A stretch of 64,000 bases of DNA from Cyclobacterium amurskyense (lineage in GTDB: Bacteria > Bacteroidota > Bacteroidia > Cytophagales > Cyclobacteriaceae), in contig NZ_CP012040.1 of the NCBI RefSeq assembly GCF_001050135.1, forward strand, positions 5,969,001 to 6,033,000. Reading direction: 5' to 3'. The number at the start of each line of letters is the position of its first letter. The stretch's first letter is position 1. Under the pieces are notes generated by a model that was not told the DNA's origin, did no database searches, and worked only from the letters and a program-made list of their open reading frames with translations. Positions 1 to 7,366 of the stretch are shown here, piece after piece. A program made the translations under genes and the position numbers.

Positions 1-190
1 TCACGATATCCCATATTTGTTCATTGTACTCTTTTTCTTTTTCAGGAATCCTCCTATCAGTAATCAGGGTTGACAATACCGTTTCGCCAGTAGTGCCAAA
101 TTCTTTGTGACGAAACTCATGGCGCTCGCAAGCAATGCATATGAATAGCAACAATAAAATATCTGGGAGAAACAACAATTTACTTTTCAT
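1..190 (-). CDS. Lipoprotein, N-terminal part only (runs off the window)
   Basis: An ATG at 190 opens a leftward frame that stays open for 63 codons to the window edge. The first 21 residues form a signal peptide ending in the lipobox CIAC, with Cys21 as the likely lipidated residue, so the product should be anchored in the outer or inner membrane. The visible mature part is charged (ERHEFRHKEFGTTGETVL) and I do not recognise a family. It is divergent from the ECF sigma factor that starts 391 bp away, so it may be regulated separately. The family cannot be assigned from the fragment. Confidence 0.7.
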   Translation of the reverse strand, partial: MKSKLLFLPDILLLLFICIACERHEFRHKEFGTTGETVLSTLITDRRIPEKEKEYNEQIWDIV

Positions 191-581
191 CTTGATAATT
201 AAATAGTGGGTTCTTAGACCTTACGGTGCTGCATTACTTTTTGTCCTGAAAATTCGACAAAATTTATACTTTTTATTCTGGCTTTGCCCTATTAACTGAT
301 TTCGACCAAATTCCATATAAAATTGTAGTCAGTAAAAATAATGGGGGCGCTCATAGAAATTCTCAGTAAATGCAAGCATGGCGCTCTCCTCTTACAGAGA
401 AAGAAATTCCTTAATGACATCTAAAGAAGAGATCCCGCTTTTTTTAAAACGACAGTATTTTGAACATTAATCGACTTGTATAAATTTTTAGAATATAATT
501 CGGCAAAATATTCTAAATCAGCAATTAATATATTGTAAATTATTTACTCCACGCAACCATTGATTAACCAATGTTGTATAG
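191..581. other. Gene-free divergent intergenic region
   Basis: These 391 bases separate the leftward lipoprotein from the rightward sigma factor gene. They are AT-rich and should hold both promoters. I see no clear TAnnTTTG element, no strong hairpin and no open frame with coding character. Confidence 0.5.
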
Positions 582-1166
582 ATGGATACAAACCCAGCAA
601 ATGTGGAAAAACACCTGTCAAAAAAACTTTTAAACGGAATTTCCAGTGGTGACCGGAGAAGTCAGGAGGAGTTGTACAAACAATTTTACAGTTATGGAAT
701 GAGTATTTGCCTCCGATACACTGCTAATAGGCAAGAAAGTCTGGAAATTCTCCATGATGCTTACCTAAATGTATTTCAACACATTGATCGTTACGATCCC
801 CATCGACCTTTTACACTTTGGTTTAGAAGAATATTGATCAATGGTGCCATTAATTTTTACAAAAAAAACCTGAATCACTCCCAAAATATTGGCTTAGAAA
901 ATATTTCGGAAATCCCAGATCATGGAAATAACGCCTCAAACGACTTAAAATACAGTGAAATAATACTTCTCATACAAGCGCTACCCATAGGATACAGGAC
1001 GGTTTTTAACCTTTATGCCATTGAAGGCTACGACCATCAGGAAATTTCCGATTTACTGGGCATATCTGTAGGAACCTCAAAGTCAAACCTCCATAGAGCA
1101 AGGCTCAAATTGAGGACCATGTTAAAAGTTAGAAATCATGAAGAAGCAAGTATCAAAAATGACTGA
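582..1166 (+). CDS. ECF RNA polymerase sigma-70 factor
   Basis: The 194-residue protein has the two-domain layout of extracytoplasmic-function sigma factors. A region 2 helix bundle lies at about residues 31-95 (LYKQFYSYGMSICLRY, then ILHDAYLNVFQHIDRY). A region 4 helix-turn-helix lies at about 123-180 (LPIGYRTVFNLYAIEGY, HQEISDLLGISVGTSKSN). The gene runs directly into a membrane protein with a single N-terminal transmembrane segment, the usual place for an anti-sigma or sensor partner. It probably directs transcription of the genes that follow, a cell-envelope and cytochrome cassette; that link is inference from position. The ATG at 582 fits the family length. Confidence 0.92.
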   Translation: MDTNPANVEKHLSKKLLNGISSGDRRSQEELYKQFYSYGMSICLRYTANRQESLEILHDAYLNVFQHIDRYDPHRPFTLWFRRILINGAINFYKKNLNHSQNIGLENISEIPDHGNNASNDLKYSEIILLIQALPIGYRTVFNLYAIEGYDHQEISDLLGISVGTSKSNLHRARLKLRTMLKVRNHEEASIKND

Positions 1167-2325
1167 TAAAGAGCTGGATGATTTCTTTAAAAAATTATCC
1201 TCCGAACCAGATATCCATTATGTTCCTCAAGATTGGGTCAATTTCGAAAAAAAATTGACCGATAATAAGGGGGGGCATCTTTTGAATGGGGCTAGATGGA
1301 CCCTATTTGGATCGCTTGTCTTGGTAGGGTTTCTTTTAGCGGTTTGGATGACGGTTACCAATAGCCAAATTCAGCCAACGATTGGAAGTGACATCCAAAT
1401 GGAAGCTTCTTCCTTTAAAACGGAAACGGATGAAATTAAAAATAAGGTAAAGCCCCCTGATTTACCTATTGCTTCAATTGAGATATCTGAGAAAAATAAG
1501 GTACAAATTGTAGTTGACAGCTCCACAAAATATAACCAAACCAAATTAAACTTAGCATTAAGAAGGACATCAGAAAAAGTTAAAAAACATCAAATACCTC
1601 CTCTAAACTGGAATTCTGATTCTAAATGGAAAGTTTTTGATGCATTAAATCGACAAATGGAATGGGGTAAAAATCTTAAAATAGTTGGCAAATCCTTGAT
1701 TCATGTTCAGAATGAAACCAAGCTAATTCGCAAAAACAAAATCGCTCTCTTCCTTATGGCATCACCTGATTTTAGTGCTGTTCAGTTTAATCATATTCCA
1801 TCTTCAGGTAGGAATTTCGGTGCCAGTTTGGAATATTTCTTTGACGAAAGTTGGAGCGTTTCCTTAGGAGTGATCCATGACCTAAAAACTTATCGTCAGG
1901 GTGAAGGATATTGGGAAGGATATAATAAAGCACATAAGTTTTTGGTAGGAGACTGCTGGATTATAGAAGTCCCCTTAAACTTTAAGTACTATCCAATAAA
2001 AAAATTGAAAAACAATTGGTTTATCAGTTCAGGTTTGTCTTCCTATTTTATGTTAAAAGAAAAATATTCATTGTTTTATGAATATAAAAATGGGAAAGCC
2101 TATTCAGAAGATATTGTGATTAACGGAAATAACCAACACGTTTTTGGAATATGGAATTTCGGGTTTGGGTATGAGCAAAAAGTAGGAAAAAAATTCGCTA
2201 TTCAAGCCGAACCTTATTTTCGGCTCCCTTTGGTGGGGATTGGACAAGGGGACCTCGACTTAAAAAGTATGGGGATTTTCTTTGGTATTAAATATTATCC
2301 ATCAAACCACACTAACAAATTTTAG
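1159..2325 (+). CDS. Single-pass membrane protein with a C-terminal beta-barrel-like domain, partner of the sigma factor
   Basis: I chose the ATG at 1159 (MTDKELDDFFKKL), which overlaps the sigma stop as ATGACTGA. An ATG at 1138 in the same frame would overlap it by 28 bp. A cytoplasmic N-terminal stretch is followed by one transmembrane helix (LFGSLVLVGFLLAVWMTV), a low-complexity periplasmic linker, and a C-terminal half rich in alternating hydrophobic and aromatic strands (FGASLEYFFDESWSVSLGV, FGFGYEQKVGKKFAIQAEP). That half resembles outer-membrane-barrel domains found after ECF sigma genes in Bacteroidetes. It could act as an anti-sigma-like envelope sensor, but I see no conserved anti-sigma zinc motif, so the role is inferred from gene order. 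Confidence 0.75.
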   Translation: MTDKELDDFFKKLSSEPDIHYVPQDWVNFEKKLTDNKGGHLLNGARWTLFGSLVLVGFLLAVWMTVTNSQIQPTIGSDIQMEASSFKTETDEIKNKVKPPDLPIASIEISEKNKVQIVVDSSTKYNQTKLNLALRRTSEKVKKHQIPPLNWNSDSKWKVFDALNRQMEWGKNLKIVGKSLIHVQNETKLIRKNKIALFLMASPDFSAVQFNHIPSSGRNFGASLEYFFDESWSVSLGVIHDLKTYRQGEGYWEGYNKAHKFLVGDCWIIEVPLNFKYYPIKKLKNNWFISSGLSSYFMLKEKYSLFYEYKNGKAYSEDIVINGNNQHVFGIWNFGFGYEQKVGKKFAIQAEPYFRLPLVGIGQGDLDLKSMGIFFGIKYYPSNHTNKF

Positions 2326-2330
2326 AATTC

Positions 2331-2564
2331 ATGAAAACGATCAAATCAACAATTAAAATCTTTTTGTTGTTGGGCCTTTTCACAGGTGCCTGTGAAAAGG
2401 AAAGTGGAAGTTCCCCAGAAATACAACATAACCATGACCTGAATGCTAGGCCAGAACCTCTGACTATCAATCCCATCGCTTTCACCAAAGAAAGTGAAAC
2501 AAATACCCTTATTGAAGTTGAATTAGAAGAAACAGTAAAAGGAGATTTTAATCTAAATCATTAA
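2331..2564 (+). CDS. Small lipoprotein, possibly shortened by a nonsense codon
   Basis: The 77-residue product begins with a signal peptide ending in FTGAC, with Cys21 as the lipidation site. The mature part is short and acidic, and I do not recognise a family. It starts 5 bp after the membrane protein and is very likely co-transcribed with it. After its TAA at 2562-2564 the same frame stays open for 16 more codons (HVNQAIDARGDKIDLN) and then stops at 2613-2615. The extension has coding-like composition, so the stop may be a recent nonsense mutation, or the extension may be chance. Confidence 0.65.
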   Translation: MKTIKSTIKIFLLLGLFTGACEKESGSSPEIQHNHDLNARPEPLTINPIAFTKESETNTLIEVELEETVKGDFNLNH

Positions 2565-2788
2565 CATGTCAATCAAGCCATCGATGCCCGAGGCGATAAG
2601 ATAGACTTAAATTAAGAAACAGTAATAAATGATACGCCTGTAACCCAAATAAACAATGCCATTCCCATAAACTAAAGAGAATTACTTAATCCATTTTAGT
2701 ACTGCCTATTTGGTAACATTGATTGCACGAAAAATATTAATAGCAATCAAGAGAAAAACACTCCATTTAACCCTAAACCAAAACACCT

Positions 2789-3151
2789 ATGACTATTAAA
2801 AATTATTTATCTGCAGCAATATTGGTATTCCTATCTATTACTTCTTTCTCCTGTTCAAGTGAAAACGAAGATGATTTATTACCTAAAGAACGATGCGAAG
2901 AGCAGGCAGCTACCCTATCTGGTGATATAATTCCTATTATAAATCAAAACTGTGCAGTATCAGGTTGCCATGTTTCAGGTACAAACCGGGTTGATTTTTC
3001 CATTACAGAAAATATAATCTCCCGTGCGAATCAAATTAAAAATTTCACACAAAATAATATTATGCCACCCAAAGCATCTGGTAAACAACTTAGTGATACT
3101 GAAAAAGAACTCATTTACTGCTGGGTGGACCAAGGTGCTTTGGACAATTAA
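2789..3151 (+). CDS. Lipoprotein c-type cytochrome with a CX4CH haem motif
   Basis: The 120-residue product has a lipoprotein signal peptide with Cys22 in the lipobox. A short mono-haem domain follows. The haem-binding sequence is CAVSGCH (residues 55-61), so four residues instead of two lie between the cysteines. MPP at 92-94 would supply the distal methionine, and the C-terminal helix (LSDTEKELIYCWVDQGA) is typical of small class I cytochromes. It should sit in the periplasm, tethered to membrane, and carry electrons. It is followed 6 bp later by a YceI protein, which suggests one transcript. Electron donor and acceptor are unknown. Confidence 0.85.
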   Translation: MTIKNYLSAAILVFLSITSFSCSSENEDDLLPKERCEEQAATLSGDIIPIINQNCAVSGCHVSGTNRVDFSITENIISRANQIKNFTQNNIMPPKASGKQLSDTEKELIYCWVDQGALDN

Positions 3152-3157
3152 AATAAC

Positions 3158-3703
3158 ATGAAAAAATTTCTACTAATTAGCATTTGTATGCTATCCCTTG
3201 CCCACCTATATGCGCAAGGCTATAAAACCACAAAAGGAAAAGTCACCTTTTTCAGTAGCGCTCCTGTAGAAGACATCAAGGCTGAAAACAAAGTTGTTAC
3301 AGGCCTATTTGATGCTCAAACTGGTAGTCTTGCATTTTTGGTACCTATCAATGGTTTTCGTTTTCCAAAATCATTGATGCAAGAACATTTTAATGAGAAA
3401 TTCATGGAATCTCATAAATTTCCTACGGCCACATTTGACGGGGAACTTTTAGGTTTTAACATTTCCAAAGCAGGGACACAAGTAGTCCAAGCCAAAGGAA
3501 ATTTAACGATTCATGGTGTAACAGTGAATGCAAACATCTCTGGTAACATAGAATTTCGGGAAGATGAAGTCTATATGAAGGCAATTTTCCCCATAAAATT
3601 GGTTGATCACGCAATTCAAATACCCAAAGTCCTCTTTTATAATATTGCAGAAGAAATGGAAGTAACTGTTAATTTTGTTTTAAAAAAATTAGAAGAAAAA
3701 TGA
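3158..3703 (+). CDS. YceI-family periplasmic lipid-binding-like protein
   Basis: The 181-residue protein has a cleavable signal peptide (LLISICMLSLAHLYAQG) followed by the YceI lipocalin-like fold. It shows KGKVTFFSSAPVEDIKA, a central KFPTATFDGELLG strand pair, and the GNLTIHGVTVN segment typical of the family. YceI proteins bind isoprenoid-like or amphiphilic ligands in the periplasm. Its stop overlaps the next start by 4 bp (ATGA), so it is translationally coupled to the DUF5777 barrel. With the preceding cytochrome this forms a compact envelope redox cassette. The ligand cannot be told from sequence. Confidence 0.9.
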   Translation: MKKFLLISICMLSLAHLYAQGYKTTKGKVTFFSSAPVEDIKAENKVVTGLFDAQTGSLAFLVPINGFRFPKSLMQEHFNEKFMESHKFPTATFDGELLGFNISKAGTQVVQAKGNLTIHGVTVNANISGNIEFREDEVYMKAIFPIKLVDHAIQIPKVLFYNIAEEMEVTVNFVLKKLEEK

Positions 3704-4572
3704 AGAAATCCCTACTCCTATTTAGCCTCTTTTTCCCGCTACTTCTAACCGTACACGGCCAGGAAAATCTATTGGATCAACTCAAGAAAGAGAACAATAC
3801 CGAATGGACACCCCCATCATCCACTTTTAAAGCAGTTAGGTTGATCAATGGGCACACAGTAGAAACCCGAAAAAGGGGAAATCTGGAGTTTTTGATTTCC
3901 CATCGATTCGGAAGTATCAATACTGGTGCTTATGAATTTTTCGGCATGGATGAGGCAAACATGAGGTTAGGTTTGGATTATTCCGTTAAGGATTGGTTAA
4001 CCATCGGGGTAGGAAGAAGTTCCTTTAATAAAATCTACGATGGATTTGCTAAAATCAGCATTTTCCAACAAAGCCAGCATAATTCTGGAATGCCAATAAC
4101 TGTAGTCTGGGTCTCAAACACAGCTATCAAAACGTTAAAACGGCCAGAATTACCCATGAATATCCAACGAAGATTAAGTTTCGCTCATCAAATATTATTG
4201 GCCCGCAAAATGAATCACAAGGCGGCATTTCAACTGATGCCAACCTATATCCATAGAAACTTAGTAACCGAAAGAGAAGAAAACAATGACTTATTTACTT
4301 TAGGAGCAGGTTTAGGTTATAAAATCACTAAAAGCGTTCACCTCACTATGGAATATTTTCATCACTTAGCTAACCAAAACAAAGGGTATACAAACCCTCT
4401 ATCTATAGGTGTTGACATAGAGACAGGGGGCCATGTATTTCAGCTACATCTTACAAATGCCCAGGAAATGACAGAAACTGGATTTATTCCTTCCACTACT
4501 GGAGATTTATTCAATGGAGATATTCATTTCGGCTTTAATATCACCCGTAATTTTCAATTGAAGTCCAACTAG
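3700..4572 (+). CDS. DUF5777-type outer membrane beta-barrel protein
   Basis: The 290-residue product has a signal peptide (LLLFSLFFPLLLTVHGQ). The mature part consists of repeated amphipathic strands, including FLISHRFGSINTGAYEFFG and MRLGLDYSVKDWLTIGVG, which match my knowledge of the DUF5777 barrel family. It overlaps the YceI gene by 4 bp and is the last gene of the rightward run starting at the sigma factor. Proteins of this type are often encoded next to YceI and small cytochromes in Bacteroidetes, but their substrate is unknown. Confidence 0.85.
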   Translation: MKKSLLLFSLFFPLLLTVHGQENLLDQLKKENNTEWTPPSSTFKAVRLINGHTVETRKRGNLEFLISHRFGSINTGAYEFFGMDEANMRLGLDYSVKDWLTIGVGRSSFNKIYDGFAKISIFQQSQHNSGMPITVVWVSNTAIKTLKRPELPMNIQRRLSFAHQILLARKMNHKAAFQLMPTYIHRNLVTEREENNDLFTLGAGLGYKITKSVHLTMEYFHHLANQNKGYTNPLSIGVDIETGGHVFQLHLTNAQEMTETGFIPSTTGDLFNGDIHFGFNITRNFQLKSN

Positions 4573-4585
4573 AAATTCATAAAAT

Positions 4586-4972
4586 TTACTTGAGCATAGG
4601 GTGTGCTCTTTTGCAGAACTGAATAGCAAGTCCCCATGGGTCTCTCATCATTAATAATCGGGTACCATCTTCTAAAGTGTCGTCACTTATTAGAACAGCT
4701 CCTGCCTTTTGCATTCTTTCCTTTTCCTCTTCTGGATTTTCAGATACAAAAGCCAAGTGCACCATTAATGGATGTAAATTGGCAAAATCTAAAATTTCAG
4801 CATCAGGATTATTGTACAACTCTATCATTACCTTACCGCTTTCATCTGCCAAAAAAGTCATGTAGGGTGATGAAGTCATTTTCTTTACCACTGTCATTCC
4901 CAAATGCGCTTCGTACCAATCCGAAACAGCCAATGGATGTTTTACATTCAGAGCAATGTGTTCAATTTTCAT
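4586..4972 (-). CDS. VOC (glyoxalase/bleomycin-resistance-like) superfamily protein
   Basis: The 128-residue protein is one vicinal-oxygen-chelate unit made of two beta-alpha-beta-beta-beta repeats. It begins KIEHIALNVKHPLAVSDWYE and ends with DPWGLAIQFCKR, the typical final strand. Candidate metal ligands are His5 near the N-terminus and glutamates in the MIELYNN region. The fold covers lyases, dioxygenases and binding proteins, so the reaction cannot be named. It is convergent with the DUF5777 gene, 13 bp away. A terminator-like hairpin lies about 60 bp upstream of its start. Confidence 0.85.
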   Translation of the reverse strand: MKIEHIALNVKHPLAVSDWYEAHLGMTVVKKMTSSPYMTFLADESGKVMIELYNNPDAEILDFANLHPLMVHLAFVSENPEEEKERMQKAGAVLISDDTLEDGTRLLMMRDPWGLAIQFCKRAHPMLK

Positions 4973-5031
4973 GCGTCTTTATTTTTTATTAATTGAATCG
5001 TTAACTACTAATTGTGCTTATACACAAAAAA

Positions 5032-5065
5032 CCCCTCCATGGATCGTGAAACCTTTATGGAGGGG
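5032..5065 (-). terminator. Terminator-like hairpin in the VOC gene leader
   Basis: CCCCTCCAT and ATGGAGGGG form a 9-bp stem with a 16-nt loop. On the minus strand the stem is followed by TTTTTT, the layout of an intrinsic terminator for leftward transcription. No leftward gene lies to its right within 700 bp, and the next leftward gene (VOC, start 4972) is downstream. It could be an attenuator in the VOC leader or end a short RNA. A smaller palindrome, CGGATA-TG-TATCCG, lies at 5117-5130. Confidence 0.55.
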
Positions 5066-5310
5066 AAAAATAAAAATAATCTTTAATGATCAGGTCTAAT
5101 ACTATATATAATTAGGCGGATATGTATCCGATTTTTAAATCAATATTTTAAGTTAGAACAAATATAAAGAAATATCGGAATTAAATACTTGAAAGCTTAT
5201 TTTTCAAGCAGAAAAATAAGCAGATAAAGTTAATGGTTCAACTCTTTCTTTTCAAAACCCTAATTCAAGTAATATATTATTAACAAAACAATTAAAATTT
5301 TATAAACATT

Positions 5311-5527
5311 TTAACCCGGATTATGTAATAGGATTTCTCCGTCCTGACAATAGTCAGGGGTGAAGCTTGTCCCGTGTTTACGGGAAGTGTTGCAATCGCA
5401 AGAAAATCAGGCTGTTTGGAGATTTTAGCATTGCACCGCTATGGTGAAATTGAAAACAGCAACGAAGTGGCTGATTTTGAAGCGATTTCAGCACGTAATA
5501 GATTGTCTATTGCATATTGCGGGTTTA
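5311..5527 (+). mobile_element. TIR element copy 1 with 3-bp target duplication TTA
   Basis: This is a 211-bp non-autonomous element (5314-5524) flanked by TTA at 5311-5313 and 5525-5527. The left end is ACCCGGATTATGTAATAG. The right end has CTATTGCATATTGCGGGT, the imperfect complement. Inside are hairpins CCTGAC/GTCAGG and CCCGTGTTTACGGG. It codes for no transposase. A 75-codon open frame here (5374-5601) is a by-product of the element sequence. Confidence 0.85.
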
Positions 5528-5798
5528 AAATCGTGCTTTCCTTCTATATCCTCTCCTTTTTGGTAATAGCTGGTTTCAGATCCATCTTTTATGAAGGATA
5601 AACCTGTAAGAACTAAAAAAGGTTTGCCTTAATCAAAGACATGTACCCTGCCCTGTATTTTTACAAGTCTTCGAATCCGGGTAAAAAGAAGATGCTCCTC
5701 CCTTTGGCTTTAGAGGACAATAATATTAAATTGCTTCAACAATCTTTCCCTAGGATTAGGGTTCAATTACTTTTAACTGTCTTTAAACTCAAACATCA

Positions 5799-6803
5799 AT
5801 GAAAAAAAAATTGAAGTGGGGAGTACTTAGTACTGCCAAAATCGCCAGAGAAAAGGTCATTCCTGCAATGGCAAATAGTGATTTGTATGAAGTTTACGGC
5901 ATTGCATCCAGAAACTTGGAAAGGGCACAAGAAACAGCAAAAAGTCTAGGAATCCCTAAGGCTTATGGTTCTTATGAAGACCTTATCAATGATCCGGAAA
6001 TAGATGTCATTTACAACCCACTCCCAAATGACATGCATGTACCGCTAACACTAAAGTGTATTGAAGCAGGAAAACATGTCCTTTGCGAAAAGCCCTTTGC
6101 ATTGAATCATGAGGAGATCGACGGTCTTATCGCTGCAAGAGATAAATACAATGTAAAAGTTGGTGAGGCTTTTATGGTGGCATCAAATCCTCAGTGGATA
6201 AAAGCCAGAGAATTGGTAAAAAGCGGTTATTTGGGTAAAATAAAAGCTGTTCAAGGATTTTTTAGTTATTTTAATGATGACATAAAAAATATCAGGAATA
6301 TCGAGGAAATGGGAGGCGGAGGCGTCTGGGACATTGGTTGCTATCCTGTTTTTACCTCTAGGTTTGTCTTAGAAAAAGAACCGGGAAGATTGGTTTCAAT
6401 GCTAGAATATGATCCTCAGTTTGGAACCGATAAAGTAGGCTCAGTTCTATTAGATTTCCATGAAATCCAAATGACATTTACGATAAGTACACAATTGACT
6501 GCTTATCAGCGTATGCTGTTTTTTGGTGAGAAAAAAATATTGGAGGTAAGAATTCCTTTCAATGCGCCATTGGATCAACCCAATGAAATTTATATTCATG
6601 AGGGGGATTTTTCTAAAGACAACGCAGAAAAAATTGTTCTTCCGGTGAGTAATCAATATACAGAACAAGCCATTGATTTCTCCAAGGCAATTTTAGAAGA
6701 TACCGAGGTGCCTGTCACCTTGGAAAACACCAAGGCCAACACCAAGATTTTACAAGCCATATTTGAATCTGACAGCAGCGAAAAATGGGTAAATATTAAT
6801 TGA
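5799..6803 (+). CDS. Gfo/Idh/MocA-family NAD(P)-dependent oxidoreductase
   Basis: The 334-residue protein has an N-terminal Rossmann fold (WGVLSTAKIAREKVIPAM) and the family signature EKPFALN around residue 97, whose lysine is the conserved catalytic residue. A C-terminal alpha/beta substrate domain includes GGGGVWDIGCYPV, where the aspartate and a nearby histidine position are typical. Such enzymes oxidise or reduce sugars, inositols or related compounds with NAD(P). The gene stands alone, with a clear terminator after it, so the substrate cannot be inferred from neighbours. It is not closely similar to the second family member at 9909-11051. Confidence 0.9.
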   Translation: MKKKLKWGVLSTAKIAREKVIPAMANSDLYEVYGIASRNLERAQETAKSLGIPKAYGSYEDLINDPEIDVIYNPLPNDMHVPLTLKCIEAGKHVLCEKPFALNHEEIDGLIAARDKYNVKVGEAFMVASNPQWIKARELVKSGYLGKIKAVQGFFSYFNDDIKNIRNIEEMGGGGVWDIGCYPVFTSRFVLEKEPGRLVSMLEYDPQFGTDKVGSVLLDFHEIQMTFTISTQLTAYQRMLFFGEKKILEVRIPFNAPLDQPNEIYIHEGDFSKDNAEKIVLPVSNQYTEQAIDFSKAILEDTEVPVTLENTKANTKILQAIFESDSSEKWVNIN

Positions 6804-6840
6804 TTATAATCCATACTAAAACCCCTCCTATAGCTAAATG

Positions 6841-6898
6841 GGCTACAAAAAATAGACTGGTCATTACCTTAACCAATCTACTTTTTGTGGCTTTTTTT
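6841..6898 (+). terminator. Intrinsic terminator after the Gfo/Idh/MocA gene
   Basis: A long hairpin pairs GCTACAAAAAATAGACTGGT with ACCAATCTACTTTTTGTGGC and is followed by seven T residues at 6892-6898. It lies about 40 bp after the oxidoreductase stop. Confidence 0.85.
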
Positions 6899-6914
6899 GA
6901 TTTTAGGCTAAAGT

Positions 6915-6950
6915 ATTCTATTTACAGAGGGAATCGCTTCAAAATTGATT
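6915..6950 (-). repeat. Decayed fragment of the TIR element
   Basis: ATTCTATTTAC followed by GAATCGCTTCAAAAT matches the inner part of the element family in reverse orientation, with mismatches between the two blocks and no recognisable ends. It lies about 60 bp left of copy 2 and points the other way. It looks like a remnant of an older insertion. Confidence 0.45.
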
Positions 6951-7003
6951 AATTCGGATTCTACTGGATATTCCGATTTGATCTTCGTAACCACTGAATG
7001 AAT

Positions 7004-7219
7004 TGAACCCGGATTATGTAATAGAATTTCCTGGCCCTGACGATAGTCAGGGGTGATGCCTGTCCCGTGTTTACTGGAAGTGTTGCAATCGCAAGACAAA
7101 TCGCTGTTTGGAGATTTTAGCATTGCACCGCTATGGTGAAATTGAAAACAGTAACGAAGTGGCTGATTTTAAAGCGATTTCAGCACGTAATAGAATGTCT
7201 ATTGCATATTTCGGGTTGA
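7004..7219 (+). mobile_element. TIR element copy 2 with target duplication TGA
   Basis: The 210-bp element spans 7007-7216 and is flanked by TGA on both sides. Ends are ACCCGGATTATGTAATAG and CTATTGCATATTTCGGGT. The internal sequence agrees with the other long copies apart from scattered substitutions, for example TTTACTGGAAG for TTTACGGGAAG. Confidence 0.85.
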
Positions 7220-7269
7220 ACTAAAGTTAGAAAAAGCTTCCCAAAAAGTGAAAACTTAAAGAAATAATT

Positions 7270-7299
7270 ACGCCCCTGTTTTGTAAAAAACAGAGGCGT
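7270..7299 (-). terminator. Hairpin at the end of the symporter operon
   Basis: ACGCCCCTGTTTT and AAAACAGAGGCGT form a stem about 70 bp after the symporter stop in the leftward direction. The T-rich tail is weak, so termination is likely but not certain. Confidence 0.6.
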
Positions 7300-7366
7300 A
7301 ATAAAAATTTGATTGGACACCTTTGATTGTTAAACAATCAACAGATGGTTTCATATGTAGTTCTAA

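Noticed and set aside
4636..4992. Plus-strand open frame opposite the VOC gene
   Set aside because: It is the shadow of a well-supported gene on the minus strand, and its peptide has no domain pattern.
5374..5601. 75-codon open frame on the plus strand
   Set aside because: Most of it is TIR element copy 1 sequence read in one frame. The peptide segment ADFEAISARNRLSIAY recurs wherever the element lies in the same frame, so it reflects the element and not a gene.
5641..5802. 53-codon plus-strand frame that ends in an ATGA overlap with the Gfo/Idh/MocA start
   Set aside because: The overlap is attractive, but the peptide (MYPALYFYKSSNPGKKKMLL and so on) has no recognisable features, and a competing frame exists on the other strand, so I did not list it as a gene.
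6908..7123. 71-codon minus-strand frame across TIR element copy 2
   Set aside because: The first half is element sequence and the last part overlaps a decayed element fragment. No complete gene can be supported, though a remnant cannot be excluded.
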